A stretch of 64,000 bases of DNA from Podospora pseudocomata (taxonomy: Eukaryota > Ascomycota > Sordariomycetes > Sordariales > Podosporaceae). The DNA lies in the NCBI RefSeq assembly GCF_035222375.1, contig NW_026946363.1:7440001-7504000 (forward strand), given 5' to 3'. The notes under the pieces are model-generated. The model saw only the letters and a list, made by a program, of their open reading frames with translations, was not told where the DNA came from and made no database searches. The translations under genes and the position numbers were made by a program. Below, one piece after another: positions 10,918 to 23,552 of the stretch (within the stretch, counting starts at the first letter, position 1; every line of letters begins with the position of its first letter).

Positions 10918-12222
10918 ATGGATGCGCTCAAGAATCTCGTCAGCAGCGTGCCCGACTGGCTGCACAAGCTCGATGAGCTCAACGGTCAGATTGAACAGCG
11001 CCAGAACGAGCTGGCCCAGCTGGCCGAAAAGGATAAAGAAAAGTCGCCGAACGGGAGGTCATCGAGCGCGCCAAAGTCGATCCGGAACAAGGGCTCAACA
11101 GAGTCGCTGAGGCCGCGCGATGAGCCCGAGGCGCACCCAAGGGAATCAACACCACAGCCCCAGCTCGAAACCCGGAATGAAAATGGCGATGCGCCAGCGG
11201 ATGCTGCAGCTGCGGGAGCCGCCGCCGCCAAGGCCGGCACCGAGCAACCGCCGGCCAGCCCGTCCGACTCGCAATCGCCATCTGCCATTCAACGACAAGA
11301 AAACAAAGTGCGAGCGGCCGGTCAAGCACGCGCTCGGGCGACACTCAGGAAACGACAACGCACCGACTCGGTCATCAGCGCCGAGGGCGGCCCGCCAAAG
11401 TATCGGACCCGCAGCATGATCATTGTCTACTATGACAGCTACGTCCAGATCTTCTTTGAAGAACTCGTCAAGTTTGTGAGCGCCAGCCGGAACATGATGC
11501 GCAAAGCCAAAATGGCCGCCAAGGTAGCTCAGATCAAGCGGTTAGCAGAGCTCGACATGCCCGATGATGATGATGAGGACGAGAAAAAGGACGGCGCCAG
11601 GAACGACTTGACTCCGGCAGCCGGCGATGGAGCCATCGTGGCTGCCCCTGCATCCCCCAACGCTGACGCCGAGGCAATCCCGGCTCTTCAATACGTCAGC
11701 ACACGACGATTGATGGGCGGAGGGCCATCAGCGATGATGGCTGCCAGAGCATCCATGGGACGCGGTTACGGTCGAGCTGGCGGCCGCGGCAACATCATCC
11801 TTGGACCCAATGGAAAGCCGCTACAGAGCGATGTCTATGATGAGCTCGACAAGGGACTCGAGTTTGTCCAGAGCATGTGCGAGCACGCCGCTCATCAATT
11901 CCTGCGGGACGGCGACTGCGGGGAGGAGGTGATCAAGATTCAGCGGCGGCTACGAGAGACCAAGGAGCTGGCCGACAAGGAGATGGACCGTGTCAAGAAG
12001 GAGAGTCCTGCCCCTCTTCAGAAAGATGCCGAGGAGACGCGGGGCAGGAGCTATCGCCCGCAAAGCATGCGCAAAGACAACCTGAATGCCTTGAAGGCTG
12101 CCGAGACCAACGGACTGGGCAGTGAGATGAAGCTCGAGGTGGACGATGGAGCGGAGGAGGTGGAGGTGGTGTTGCCCCCAAGGCTGATGTACAGGAGCAC
12201 ACGGGCGATGAAATCTCAATAA
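10918..12222 (+). CDS. Conserved-looking fungal protein of unknown function, 434 aa
   Basis: A single exon from the ATG at 10918 to the TAA at 12220-12222. I do not recognise the family. The N-terminus (residues 1-40, DWLHKLDELNGQIEQRQNEL) looks like an amphipathic or coiled-coil helix. A Ser/Pro/Ala-rich disordered linker follows to about 155. The next block, about 155-216, is helical and basic (YRTRSMIIVYYDSYVQIFFE, then FVSASRNMMRKAKMAAKVAQ) and ends in an acidic DDDDEDE run. Around 255-300 there is a Gly/Arg-rich stretch (GRGYGRAGGRGN). A second helical block at about 305-355 (DELDKGLEFVQSMCEHAAHQ) precedes a charged tail. Alternating disorder and compact helices suggest a nuclear scaffold or adaptor, but that is inference. 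The stop codon overlaps an AATAAA at 12218-12223. Confidence 0.75.
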   Translation: MDALKNLVSSVPDWLHKLDELNGQIEQRQNELAQLAEKDKEKSPNGRSSSAPKSIRNKGSTESLRPRDEPEAHPRESTPQPQLETRNENGDAPADAAAAGAAAAKAGTEQPPASPSDSQSPSAIQRQENKVRAAGQARARATLRKRQRTDSVISAEGGPPKYRTRSMIIVYYDSYVQIFFEELVKFVSASRNMMRKAKMAAKVAQIKRLAELDMPDDDDEDEKKDGARNDLTPAAGDGAIVAAPASPNADAEAIPALQYVSTRRLMGGGPSAMMAARASMGRGYGRAGGRGNIILGPNGKPLQSDVYDELDKGLEFVQSMCEHAAHQFLRDGDCGEEVIKIQRRLRETKELADKEMDRVKKESPAPLQKDAEETRGRSYRPQSMRKDNLNALKAAETNGLGSEMKLEVDDGAEEVEVVLPPRLMYRSTRAMKSQ

Positions 12223-12799
12223 AGCGGAGAGCTTTGGAGGAAGTGTCATGGCGACATACATATATATCCTGAAATCTAATCGAGGCGACGGAGGGGGAGA
12301 GGAAGAAGCATTGCAGGCGAAAGTATTCACCACTGAATTTTGGCGCTGTGAAGAGGGTTTTATCTTGTCTATCATATCTTGTTACGGATCGCAAAGCGGA
12401 ATGGATGCATGGCAGACACCAAAACAGAACTTGACCTTGTTTATCAGAGAGACTATTTTGCAACTACACTACAGCTTGGTCCTTGCGGACTGGTAGCATT
12501 TCTACATCATTGGCATGGAATACTGGAGTCTTTTTTTTCTTTCTTTTTTTTCTTCTTTTTCCTTTTATACCGCGTCATTATCATAACACCGTAACTGAAG
12601 GAGGGAGGAAAATGTGACAACATTTTTTTTTTTTGGCTGCAACAGGGAATATGTGGGAGGATTATGGGATATACCATGTATAACATCTTTTGATACCTTA
12701 CTTGAAGATGATTTTTCAGGGTTTTCGATCTCTGGTCCCATCGCTGCTACCACCATCCGGAACACCGGATCTAATCTGATGGGTTTTGGAGAAAGAAAA

Positions 12800-12819
12800 A
12801 GAGAGAGAGAGAGAGAGAG
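12800..12819. repeat. (GA)n microsatellite
   Basis: An uninterrupted GA run of about 20 bp. Confidence 0.9.
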
Positions 12820-12976
12820 GGCATGAATCTCAAATACCCACATCCACGTTTCAAACAAAACAACACATACAACGTGGACCCAGCATCCTTCCTCCCCTAC
12901 CCGCCCAACCTCCTGAATACTACACTGAACTGCTCTTTGACCTGACGACACCGCCTCTTTTTTTTGGTCGCGCAAA

Positions 12977-13001
12977 CGCACGCACGCACGCACGCGCGCA
13001 G
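12977..13001. repeat. (ACGC)n microsatellite
   Basis: Repeated ACGC units ending in GCGCGC. Confidence 0.85.
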
Positions 13002-13267
13002 CATGTACAATAGGTAGTAGTAGTAGCATAAAGATGAGTGATGAAGCCAAGGGGGGGGGGGAGGAAAGGGGTCTCCACACAGATACATCAATGTTACACC
13101 GTATCTGGCGAACCACCAACAGGAACGGCCACGCATTTCGCTCAAGTGCCGCAGGAAGGCATTGCATTTTTATTTTCTTGTCATGCATGAACAGAGAGAG
13201 GCTTTGTTCTTTTCTTGTCCTTCCATTTCTAGAAGGGTTCGATTGACCACGTGTGCATGTTGTTGGG

Positions 13268-13345
13268 CCGGCAGGGCGGATGCGGCGGCGGCGGGTGCGG
13301 CGTGCGTGCGTGGGTGCGTGCGTGGGGGAGGGAGGGAGGGAAGCC
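13268..13345. repeat. G-rich tract, possible G-quadruplex
   Basis: GGC and GTGCG repeats pass into GGGGGAGGGAGGGAGGG. A further G run, AGAGGGGGGGGGG, lies near 13450-13463. Both fit the four-run G pattern on the plus strand. Confidence 0.7.
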
Positions 13346-14908
13346 CTATCGGCTTTGGCCGAGGAGGGGGGAATTATGTGAGAATGGGAATCTACCTAGC
13401 CATGTTTTCGTTTTGTGTTTGGAGGTACGTGTGTTTCAAGGGACGGGGGGAGAGGGGGGGGGGGAAGCGGTTGGGGTTGAACGTTGGGTGGAAAAGTGAG
13501 GGAAAGAAAGGACCGAATACAAAAGTCAGAGAGGTGTTTGGTCTCGGTGAGTAACGGGGGTGAGGTCAGGTCTGTCAACATTGGTGAACCTTCTTGTGGC
13601 ACACCGGGTGAGTGGAGGCATGCTTTTCTCGTGTCTGTAAAACAAGGGTGGGTTAAGGTATGACTCGGACGCTCACTCAGAAGAGGAAGGAACATGGTGT
13701 AATAGCTTCATGGTCAATGCTTTGTCGGTTGACCAAAGTCATCAAAGTTGGTCTGACAGAGACCCTGACCCACGTGTTGGGTAGCCGGAATAAGAACCCT
13801 TCCATTTGTCCTTCTGGGCAGAGTAGCAGCAGGTGGTGTTGAGATGGGTGATTTGAGCTCGAGCACGGCTAAGCATGATATAAAAGTTCACTTTCCGACA
13901 AGCACGCACTTTATGCTGATATCTTGCCTTCTGTTGTCCACGAACCTTTTCTAACTCCGCCACAGGGGTTTCAATTTTCGCACGCTTTTCAAACATTGAC
14001 TTTCGGAAGTCTCTGACAACTCTGATAAGCCATCCATGTTGGTAGGAAGAGGGCTCACGTATAAAGTAAAAGCAAATCTGACGGAAAAAACTGCCTGACG
14101 CATGTTCGAATACTGTAGAAAGCATTCGTGTTCCCTTTCGAGCGGTTGAGCCCGACTCCTAGTTGTTTGCTGGCACTGCCTATGCCTGTCTTTTGTTGGT
14201 AGAAGATGTCAATGGCTCTCTGCAACACCATTATCTTCCAAAAAGAATTACAAGGCAGGCTTTGTGGTATGATCAGGTACCTACCTAGGCTGCCCGTTGG
14301 TTGTGTGGTTGACCGTGGACTTCCATTGGTCAACTGTTGTGAAAGACAAATATGAGAAAACAGAAAGACTTAGTACCGTGGAACAACGACACTTGGGATA
14401 TATGGGAGTTAACTCCTGGAATCTCCGTATGACTTGGCTTGAGATATGGCTGACTGTGATACCAACACGAGACCTCCTTCTCGGCTGATTCAGGTGCCGT
14501 TCTACACTGAGTCTGGGATGGATCTTTTAATGAGCCGTCTGCTCTCACACCTCAACTCAAGCTTGGAGAGGAATTCCCAGTAGGGGGTTTTAATTCAGTT
14601 ATAAATAAAAGCTCCCTGTTGAAAGACCGCTGTTTTGATAGTCAAGCTATCAATACCCGAAAGAGAGAACCAAAATGGCATGGCAGATGCCAGGCACGAA
14701 GAACAGAACAACTTCCAGTAGCATCTCAAGCCCTTTGCCCTACTGCTGCCCCGAAATATCAAAAATGCCCTTAAAGCTGTGGGTAACCATACCAAGTAAC
14801 CATCGCTGAGGCTAAAGTCCAGCCGCCGGTCCATTTCCAACCTCGGTGCCAACTCCGAACTCCTCTGTTACCCTCCTCCTTGCTATCCCCAGCCGGCGGA
14901 GTCAACTC

Positions 14909-16102
14909 CTACTTGCTTCCAGCAATCGCACCCATCGCCGCAACCAACGCGTCCATCCCGCTGCTGTGTGTTTTCGCCGTCGGGCCAATCCCCGCTTCCG
15001 GCTTGCCCACCCAAGATAGCCCTAATCGATTTGTCCTTGGGTCCCGGCCCTTGGCCCAGATCGAATCCGCGTTCTTCTTGATTGTCATCGCGAATTTCTC
15101 ATTGGGAACAGCCTTGTATAGGTAGTGCAGGTTCCGAATAAAGATACCCTTGAACTGCGGCCCATCCTCACCACAGTCCGCTCGCATGTCGCAGTGGTCG
15201 GCTTCATGAAGGATGCCGTCTTCATCTTGTAGACTGGCGATGGCCGCTTCGGCAATGTCGACCGCTGGCGAGAGATACGAGTCGTTGCCCGCGGCTTTGC
15301 TGAGCTCGACCAGACCACCCAGGATGACCCCCTGATTGTAGGACCAGGTAGTCTCGTTGTTGTTGAGGCAGGTGGTGCTGTTGAGGCCGTCGTTGATCAG
15401 GTTATCCTTGTTGATCAACCCACTCTTCTTAAACCATACCCACTGTTCTCTTGCGATCTGAAGGTAATGGTCTTTGGAACCCTGCACCCGGTTGGCGAGA
15501 CTGGCAGCCACGGTAAGGTAGAGCTCGTTGGCGATGGCGGCCTTGTACCTCATCGTCTTGTTCCACAAGATACCGCCGCCACAGACGTTGTCGGCGCCGG
15601 TTCTCATATCATCAAAAATGCTTTCCGCCATACTGAGGTATTCGATCTTCTTCGTTAGGTCGTACGATCTGATCCAAGCCAATGCCCACCACCCCTCGTC
15701 ATCGTAAAATGTGTTGATAAACTTAGGGTAACCGCTCTCCGTCGTCCGCTTGTGCTTTCTTGATGAGGCCATCCGCTCGCCTGCTCTGTGTCGTTTTCCG
15801 ATTTGCACGTTCTCCTTCTGAGCATTCACAAACGTAGTGGCAGCAATATCGGTAACATTGACATGCTGATTTGGACCCTCAAGCAGAGCCCAGTCTGTCA
15901 AAACTGTAAGAATGTTTGCGTTCTGCCACCAACCCCCTGTGCTCCACCCCCCCGTTTGCGGTTTAAACCAGTCTTGAAGAACCTTGGCTGCGAGTTCAGC
16001 ATTTTCGGCGTAGGGCGCGTCAGTTGCAGCGTGGCCGAGCCGGTGAATAGACATATAAAAGAGAGCTCGAGCAGCCAATCCGCCCCATGTGGTGGAAACC
16101 AT
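14909..16102 (-). CDS. Glycoside hydrolase family 76 protein (alpha-1,6-mannanase-like)
   Basis: A single open frame of 397 aa. WSTGGWWQNANILTVLTDWA (about residues 53-72) and FINTFYDDEGWWALAWIRSY (about 129-148) are hallmark GH76 blocks. The adjacent Asp pair in FYDDEGWW (about 134-135) is the catalytic pair of the family. Later blocks such as ETTWSYNQGVILGGL and GIFIRNLHYLY also fit the (alpha/alpha)6 barrel. Family members cut alpha-1,6-mannan backbones in cell-wall or secreted mannoproteins. The start is uncertain. The first 30 residues before YAENAELAAKVLQDWF do not make a convincing signal peptide, and an acceptor-like TTTAACAG sits just upstream (about 16112-16119), so a short 5' exon carrying the signal may be missing. 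No stop or frameshift interrupts the domain. Confidence 0.82.
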   Translation of the reverse strand: MVSTTWGGLAARALFYMSIHRLGHAATDAPYAENAELAAKVLQDWFKPQTGGWSTGGWWQNANILTVLTDWALLEGPNQHVNVTDIAATTFVNAQKENVQIGKRHRAGERMASSRKHKRTTESGYPKFINTFYDDEGWWALAWIRSYDLTKKIEYLSMAESIFDDMRTGADNVCGGGILWNKTMRYKAAIANELYLTVAASLANRVQGSKDHYLQIAREQWVWFKKSGLINKDNLINDGLNSTTCLNNNETTWSYNQGVILGGLVELSKAAGNDSYLSPAVDIAEAAIASLQDEDGILHEADHCDMRADCGEDGPQFKGIFIRNLHYLYKAVPNEKFAMTIKKNADSIWAKGRDPRTNRLGLSWVGKPEAGIGPTAKTHSSGMDALVAAMGAIAGSK

Positions 16103-19100
16103 GTCGATAGCTGTTAAACAAGTAAATCCAGTAATGGTGATCTAGTTTCTGAGTCGTTTGTCAAGGGGAGGGTATGCAAGAAAATATATACTCGCCACGG
16201 TAGCCAAAGTTGTGAAATGATGTACCAGAAGCTCGAAGTTTGATCGAAGACGGAAGACCCTGTGATCGCGAGGGTTGCATCTCCCCGTTTGGGAATCCTG
16301 GGCCATGCTACCTGCCAACATGTTGTCCAACTTCAGCACGCATCTTCGGGCGTTCTTGATCATCCGAAACAGGAAGATGCAGTGGAAAGCATAGGTATGT
16401 GGTCTGTTCCAACAGGCTAGCGCGTCCCTGTGCGGCATCCGGCGGCAAGGCCATACCATGTAGAAGCGGCAGTGACAGATGAACAATGACTGGGCCGTTT
16501 CCAGGCACGGTTGCGCATGAGGAATGCACGTGAGTGCGAAGATATGCGAAGCGGATGTGTCAAGCGCTCGCTTCTCAAGAGCGCCGGCGGCCGTCACCCA
16601 TGCGGCCGCAGTATGCAAAGTAGTGATAGGAAGACGACCGAGTGGGTTCAGGTGTACGAGCTGTTGTGGTTCTAGAGAACATTAGCAAACATATGATGAA
16701 GCATCACCAACAAGCGGGCACAACTGATCCAAGATGATCTAGCAGACAGATACCCGTGCCGGCTTGTCGTCAGAAGATGCATGTCAGCGGCGCTGTTGTT
16801 GAACACACATCACTCATTCGGCAGCTGGTCTCCTTGCCGCATCCTATCAGCAGCACGAGGCTTGGTTGTGCAATGGCGGTACAAAACAGCCACTCCACGT
16901 GAGCCTCAAACCCAAGATGTCTTGGTACTCTTCTTCGGACGTGACAAAACATGTGTAGATCCGGGGAGCGGTATCCTTGATGAATCAAATATCGAGATAG
17001 CCTTGCGGTTCTTAAAACTTATTGGCAGATTCTATTCGGCCTTGCCACCAGAGACGCCGGGCTGTACGACCAAACAGAGAGTACGGCATACCGCGCGGGC
17101 AGGGAAAGGCATTGGCGGAGCTCCGAACATGATGAGAACCGGAGTTGTGTCTTCGTCGATGAAGAGATTGTCGTCTTTGTCGTCATCATTACTTACCTGA
17201 TCTGTCAGCGTTCAGGGCAACTGGTTGGTAGGTACAACTAGGGGTTGGAAGTTCGAGATTCTTGAAGGTAGGTGGACAAACATGTCGTGCCGCCGCAGCA
17301 GGAGTGATGAAGTCATCTTGCCAGTTCTGAAAGGATTGTGTTCAAAGGAATGAAGTCGCCGGATGTCAGGTCTTCCCTGTTCTCCATGACGGCAGCGCGG
17401 GTCTTGCCGGTTTAATGTGGGGTATTTTGCGGGGAACCCCTGGTAGGGCTGAGCGACTGCCGAACAATGGATTCTTAGCTTGTCGAATGTCCCAAGTTTT
17501 ATCAATCCGTAGAAGAAGTCAGTGACATCAAAAAGCTAGCACTGAATAAAAAGTGTAAAGATAAATATCTGTTTCCTTGTCTGATATCATTCTCCAAAAG
17601 CTCGATAGCTCTTGCGGAAAGCCGAGCTACCCCACGCCTGCTTACCCCGCAGTATCCCCAATTCCCCAAAGGCACAGTGAGTAGAAGGCTTCCCACAGAA
17701 ATGAAATCAACCTCTTTCCTTTAGCCTACAGAGATTATCTGGATATTCTTGAACACTTATGGCTGACCTCCCCGATTGTATCTCCAAGACCTGATTATGC
17801 CAATGGAACGCAGGCAGCACGAATCAGAACGAGGCATCGGTCCTGCGATAGAGAATCTGATTTCTGGACACACTAGCCCACTCAGCACATTGATGCCAAA
17901 CAGGCGTTTGTCATGGGCGTGAGCACCTCTGTGGACTTTGGGTCCCTCATTCATTTTCGGGCAGCCTCCGTTGGTTCATCCGATATTTCTCGCAATATGC
18001 GGTGAGCGTATCACATCACCAAGTGCATGGTGATATGTTGACAGATAAGCAGGGCCGACGACATCTCTTCACAGCCGCATGACCAGCAGTGACCCCGCGA
18101 GCCGCAGCGGACCATGTGCGATATCCCGCCGCTTTATGTATATGTATATTCTCAGCCATACATGAGCTATCTGCATCCCAGACAGGGCAATGGCGCCTTG
18201 ACAGAGCAGCTCGCTAATGCAACATGTGCCTTGGTGGGTCAGGGATGTCAAAGCTGCCCTGGTCTTCACATTATTGAAGTTCGACGAGGATATTGCCAGA
18301 ACCAGTAACCCATCAAGTCTTGGGGCGGATATGCCCGAGATACCCCCACGAACTCGAACTTGGACAGCATAATAATAACCGTCTGAATTTGCTCGAGTTT
18401 AAGGTCACCGGCGTCGGCCACCCACCCCTGTTGGTCTTGGGGTGACCTGGCCACGCAGGCTTCCTGATAACAAGCATGAAGGACCGAGATTTCAGGCGCA
18501 GGTCTTCCTGGGCACCCGGGCACTGCGTTGTCGAGGGTCACTAGGCAGTCATCACACCGTCAGAGTGCCGTCGACATTCATCAAACGCACGAAAGGTCTA
18601 ATCACATGGGACGGTGAAGCGAAGGGACACTTGGCTCTGCGGAACTTCCTCCGGTGTCTCTTGCCAATCGATGGGCACCATCCGGAGGACCAATCGGCTC
18701 GGGCACGGCGCGGCAGGTCCGGGAGGATCGGGGTTAGCTCCTGCACTTGATCTGCATTTTTGATGGTGGTGCCGGCGCCGCTGTGTTGTTATACATGGAC
18801 GCTAACAGCTTGGCTTGTCACATGCCGCCCTGCTAGTGTAGTTTCAGATGGTCTCCAGCTCAGACTAAAAGCCGCCGAAGGCTAGCGTTGCGGGAGATCG
18901 ATGTCTGAATGATCGCTTGGATGGATTCAACGGCCCGCACACAGTTATCGAGAACAACTGCCGAAGTTGAAGACCCCATGATTGAATACAGAACCGAGGG
19001 GCTTGTGGTTTGACAGGGCCGGTCAAAATACCTTCCGGCTTAATAGTGTACCATGAGCTCATATGCCACGATATCACGTCCTTGTGAACAAACTTCTTAT

Positions 19101-20366
19101 GCTCTTTCACCTGACTGAAGCGGTGAGAAGACCTCTTGGACGCAAGCCACTTCTTGTCATTGGACACACATCGATCTTTCTTTTTCGCCGACCTTCCCTC
19201 GGTTACCTGTGGGGTGATTGGAGCGCAGAACTTGACAGCCTTCCGAGCTCTCTGGACCCAGGAACAAGCAAAGTTACGCATGCATCTTAACCATGTATCC
19301 TGGTGCCAAAGCCCCGTTCATCCCAAGTTGCTTGATTCGGATGGCGGGAAAGGTTGGGGGGCGCGCACTCCTCCCAGCACCAGAAAAGAACGAACAACCG
19401 ATATTCGGATCGTTCGTACACCTCCCTCCTTCCTGACCCGGCCCTCGTTTAGTAGCTCTTTTCACAACCGACCAAGGAAAAAAAAAAATCCATCACACTT
19501 TTCAGGCCTCCTGTGGAACAAAGGCCGAGCGGACCATAATCTTGAGAATCCTTGAGCCTTGTTTGATGCCCGTAAATCACCTCTCACGCACCTACCATCA
19601 ACGTTCCCACATCCCGTACCTCCGCGAGGTGACACGACACCTTTAGGAAGCTGGTTCGCTCGGATAAACGGTCGTGTACTTGAATCACTCAGAAGAAGCT
19701 GGGCGCGAGCGCTCCCTCACCCGTTCGAACACAAGCACCGTCGAGCGTCGCACAGTTACACAAAACACTAAAGAGCTTAATAACAAGCCGACAGCAAGCG
19801 CTCTCTTCCCGCCGGGACTTTTGAAAGCTCGGCACATATTTGTATAAAGTTTTGTGTTCCTTGTGTCGTGAGAGTCTGGCTATTTGTGCCGAGAAAGCCA
19901 CAAACCCCAAGGAGGCTCCCCCAGCCGGAGGGCAGGCGGGGGGGAAAGTATGGAAAGAGTTCCCGCCGTCTTTTATTTGGCATTCTCCCCTTTCCACCCG
20001 CATCTCACATCCGTCTGGGAACCGGACCGGCACTGCCAAAGAAGAAAACAGACTCAGCATGATGGATAACAGATGGTCCCTGCCAACCCCGATTTTCGGA
20101 GTCTTTCCTAGCACATGCTTTGTTGCACACAGCACCCGACCTTTTTGAACACCTGCCTGTGTTGTCTTCATCATCCATGTGACTTGATGGGAGCCTTTAG
20201 AGACCACGCATCTACCATCACCAGACAGGGCATGGTCCACAAACCTACAAATCACAGTCACACACCTTATGCCGTAAACGGGAAGAAGGGGAGGGGGAAA
20301 AGGGGAAATAGGGCAACTCTACCCGTCCGTAACCACAAAAAGATTTGAGGGGAAAAAATCCCGCCC

Positions 20367-20410
20367 TTTTTTTTTTTTTTTGTTTTGTTTTTTTTTTTTT
20401 GTTTTTCTTT
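20367..20410. repeat. Poly-T tract
   Basis: Two long T runs broken by single G positions (TGTTTTGTTT). Confidence 0.9.
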
Positions 20411-22488
20411 TGTAAAACAATACATGCACCAGCGGGCCGAGGATACTTCGCTTGTATTAGTTATCATTGCCGGTTTTGCTGGTGGTGGCACATGACCTAC
20501 AAGACACAACTTTGTTTTTATTTTTTGCACAAGGTAAGGTGTTTTTGTTCTCCGTATCTCGGGTAGTGTGTATGTATTTTGCGTGACCTGTCACTTGGGT
20601 TTTACTTTCTTGCGTTGTTCAAGATTGTCTCGGAAATTCTCCGTCCAGCTCGAGACTTCTTTTGTTGTCTGAGATCGAGCCGAGCTGAGTTTGTGTGACC
20701 TGTCAATCAGTGTCCCATACGCCAAAACCCCTCATCCAGAGGCGGTCAAGAAGGAAGAGACAGAGTGGAGGTCTTGATCACGATGGCAAGTTTACGAACA
20801 GGTGAGGGGACAATGATATCATCTCAAAGACAGGTTTCGGCCCTCAGATGGAGATGAACCGTTTGTATATATGCGTAACTTTTTGGATTTCCTTTCTCAT
20901 GGAAAGATGCCGACCCAAAGACACAAAGAAAGAAAACGGCGCGCTGTCGAACGTGGAATTTCTGAAATACGTGACAAACAAAAGACCATGAATCCATGGG
21001 TTTGAGTAAAAAAGAAAACCTTTTCGCCCGTTATATCCTCATGTATTCCCCCGAAAGAAGCATTTCCCCCTTCTCATACTGTGTAGTATAATTCCCATCT
21101 CCCTAATTCTTTCTTTTCCGTACCAGTATTTCCCCACCCAAACCCGTCTAATAGTTCCCAGTCTAAATTTTGTGAAAAACGCCTTTCAAAAAAGGGAAAA
21201 AGGAAGAAGAAAAAGAAAACTATCCATGAAAGCTTTCCCCTCCCCCCGTTTGATATCCCGTCCGTTTGTACCTGTCCCGTCTCTTTCTTGTTTTGGGGCG
21301 GTGTCCCCCCTCCCCGCCCTTCTCTCCCTTGCCTGACCGGAAGAAACTCCTTAAAAAGTGAATAGCACAGAGAAAAAAGCCGAGTGAAATACCTAAGCGA
21401 GCGAACGTGGTCCTGCCGTTCCCTGCAGGGTATTACATCATAAGAATAGGAGAGAAAAAATGTAGCTTGTCAGAAGAGAAGAGAAGAAAAGAAAAAGAAA
21501 AGAAAAGGCTGAAGCAAGATGCCAAATTGGTTGATATGGCCGAAGTCGAGAGGCAGAATGGTCTTGGTGAGTAGTAGTTTGTGTGGTACGGCATGTGGTG
21601 TGAGGAAGGTCGTGGTTCGGTGTTCGAAGGAGGTAGGAAGGGTTGTTGGTGACAGGGCTACCAGGGTTATCGCTGCGGGCCAAATAACCCTGGTGAATCC
21701 GCGACAACGGATGGGATCCACACTCAGCCCGCTCTTGCGACAAGACCCCCCAGAAAAAGTCAACCCGGGACCCTGCAGGACATCGCGGGTTCCCACTGTT
21801 GCACGATCGAACGGTCGTCGGTTGTAACGGTCATGTCCAGGCCGCGACAAGGTACCAGATGTCTCGAGACGGAAAAATGACGGCGGTTTCGCAAATGTAC
21901 GATCTTGTCGAGGGCTTTCGGAGGACAACTCCCATTCTGGAGGGAGACACATCCTTCGTGATGCATGTCGGTCCCTGCCAACTACCGAATTCTTCCGCTT
22001 GTCTGTGGCTGGTTTTCGTCTGCTTCCCGGGCTGATTCTAGGGGAAGTCTCTGTCACTGTTCACTCCTCAGTTAGCTCCAAACGGCTTCTTGAGATTCCG
22101 TTGTCGGCAAACGACAAGGGCAATTGGGCCCAACCGAACAAAGCACTGGGTTTTGCCGCAAGCAAAAGGATTGGGCCGACTGCGACTCGCTGGAAAGCGC
22201 AGTGTCGTCACCCACCCCCTCCACCTCGGCTTTCATGCTCTCTGGGAAGCACAGAAAGAAAACCCTCGGCCACTTCTGGCCGGCTTGGTGTTCACCGCCC
22301 TGCCTGCCGGTTCTCTCTCAGGCGAGAGGCGGGAAGGCACGTCACTGGACGGTAATAATGGTGCGTCTGAGCGCAGGCTCAAGGGTAGCACTCTGGTTCT
22401 GTTGCTGCAACTCACCTGTACTTGGACGACGTGAAGCCAACCACGACGACCCATCTCCAAACCCCTCCCCTCCCCTCCTCTCTCCCTC

Positions 22489-22526
22489 ACACACACACAC
22501 ACAAACACACAGAGGCGCGCGCGCGC
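22489..22526. repeat. (AC)n followed by (GC)n
   Basis: An ACACAC run passes through AGAG into GCGCGCGCGC. This purine-pyrimidine alternation has Z-DNA-forming character. Confidence 0.85.
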
Positions 22527-23511
22527 ACTAATACGCCATACAGATACGCAACCAAGATCCAGGGTGCCGCTCAACCTGGTGCCAGGCACAAGGGGCCCTT
22601 CCTAGGCCCCATCCATGCAGGCACGACACGTGTGGATCTTGCAGTACCGGCATTCATAGATCCACCAGTGGGGTCCCGAGTGGCACAAATGGCACGTCCA
22701 TTCGATCAGAGTGTTATCCGCCTTGATCATCTGGAATACGTGGACGCAGTGTGTAGAGAGCGCCATCTTGCCGGTGTCTGTTTTTCTGTTCTCAACTTTG
22801 ATGTAGACGTCGCTTGCGGGCCGAGGTCGAAAAAAAGGGGGGGTGGCCGAGATTGCGAGAGCTCCTGCGCGTGGTGCTGGATTAGGAAAAAAGCTAAGAT
22901 CTGGCGCGTGTTAGTGTCAAACCTCGGGCGACGCCGCTGAGAGGATCCCCAGCGGATTGCGTCAAGGCAACCACAACTCACCAATAGCGAGCAAAGAGCA
23001 GGGGATACTGCTGGTTGTGTTGTTGGACAATTTCCCTGTGGGCGATGGCTCTTGGTGGATGCTGTCACTGGTGTCGTGAATGAGTCTTGAAGTCGAGGAG
23101 CGATGGCTTGAAGGCTCAGACTTATTATATAGAAGTGAGATCAAAGTAATGTAATTCGAGACACAAGGCGTAATGGTGACAAAGGTACAGGTCAAGTGGT
23201 GGTCGAGTGCTGTTTGCTTGTCAAACGGACGCAATGTGTGGCAGGATTCTGAGCTGTAGAGCATGTACTGTGTGGTCGAGGTGCGGATGTAAACGGGGGA
23301 ACCGGCCTTTTGTGTTGTTGCGCAGAGGACCAAAGTGGAGGCCCAGTGTTGATTGACGACTCTCTCTAGTCGGATACGATTTCCTGGACGGTTTGGTTCC
23401 CTAACGGCGAGCCAAAGGGCAGCTCGGGACGGGTCCAGTCATTCGCAAAGCTCCAACGGCATGAAAAGAGCCTTTCCGGTTGCCGAGCAAGGGGGAAATC
23501 AGCATGGATGG

Positions 23512-23552
23512 GAGAGGGGAGGGGGGAAGGGGGAAGGGGGGGGGGGAGAGAT
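23512..23552. repeat. G-rich tract, possible G-quadruplex
   Basis: Successive runs of three to nine G are separated by A or AA. Confidence 0.75.

Larger units (their letters stand above)
12223..14908. other. Intergenic low-complexity region, no supportable gene
   Basis: About 2.7 kb between the unknown gene and the 3' end of the GH76 gene. It contains poly-T, GA, ACGC and G-rich tracts. Open frames here are short and biased by these repeats. A GGTACCTACCTAGG element lies at 14277-14290. Confidence 0.6.

Noticed and set aside
16142-16618. Minus-strand frame containing AAGALEKRA, resembling a secretion signal and Kex2 site
   Set aside because: No ATG opens the frame before an upstream stop and the later residues do not read as protein. 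It could contribute a 5' exon to the GH76 gene, but splicing could not be made convincing.
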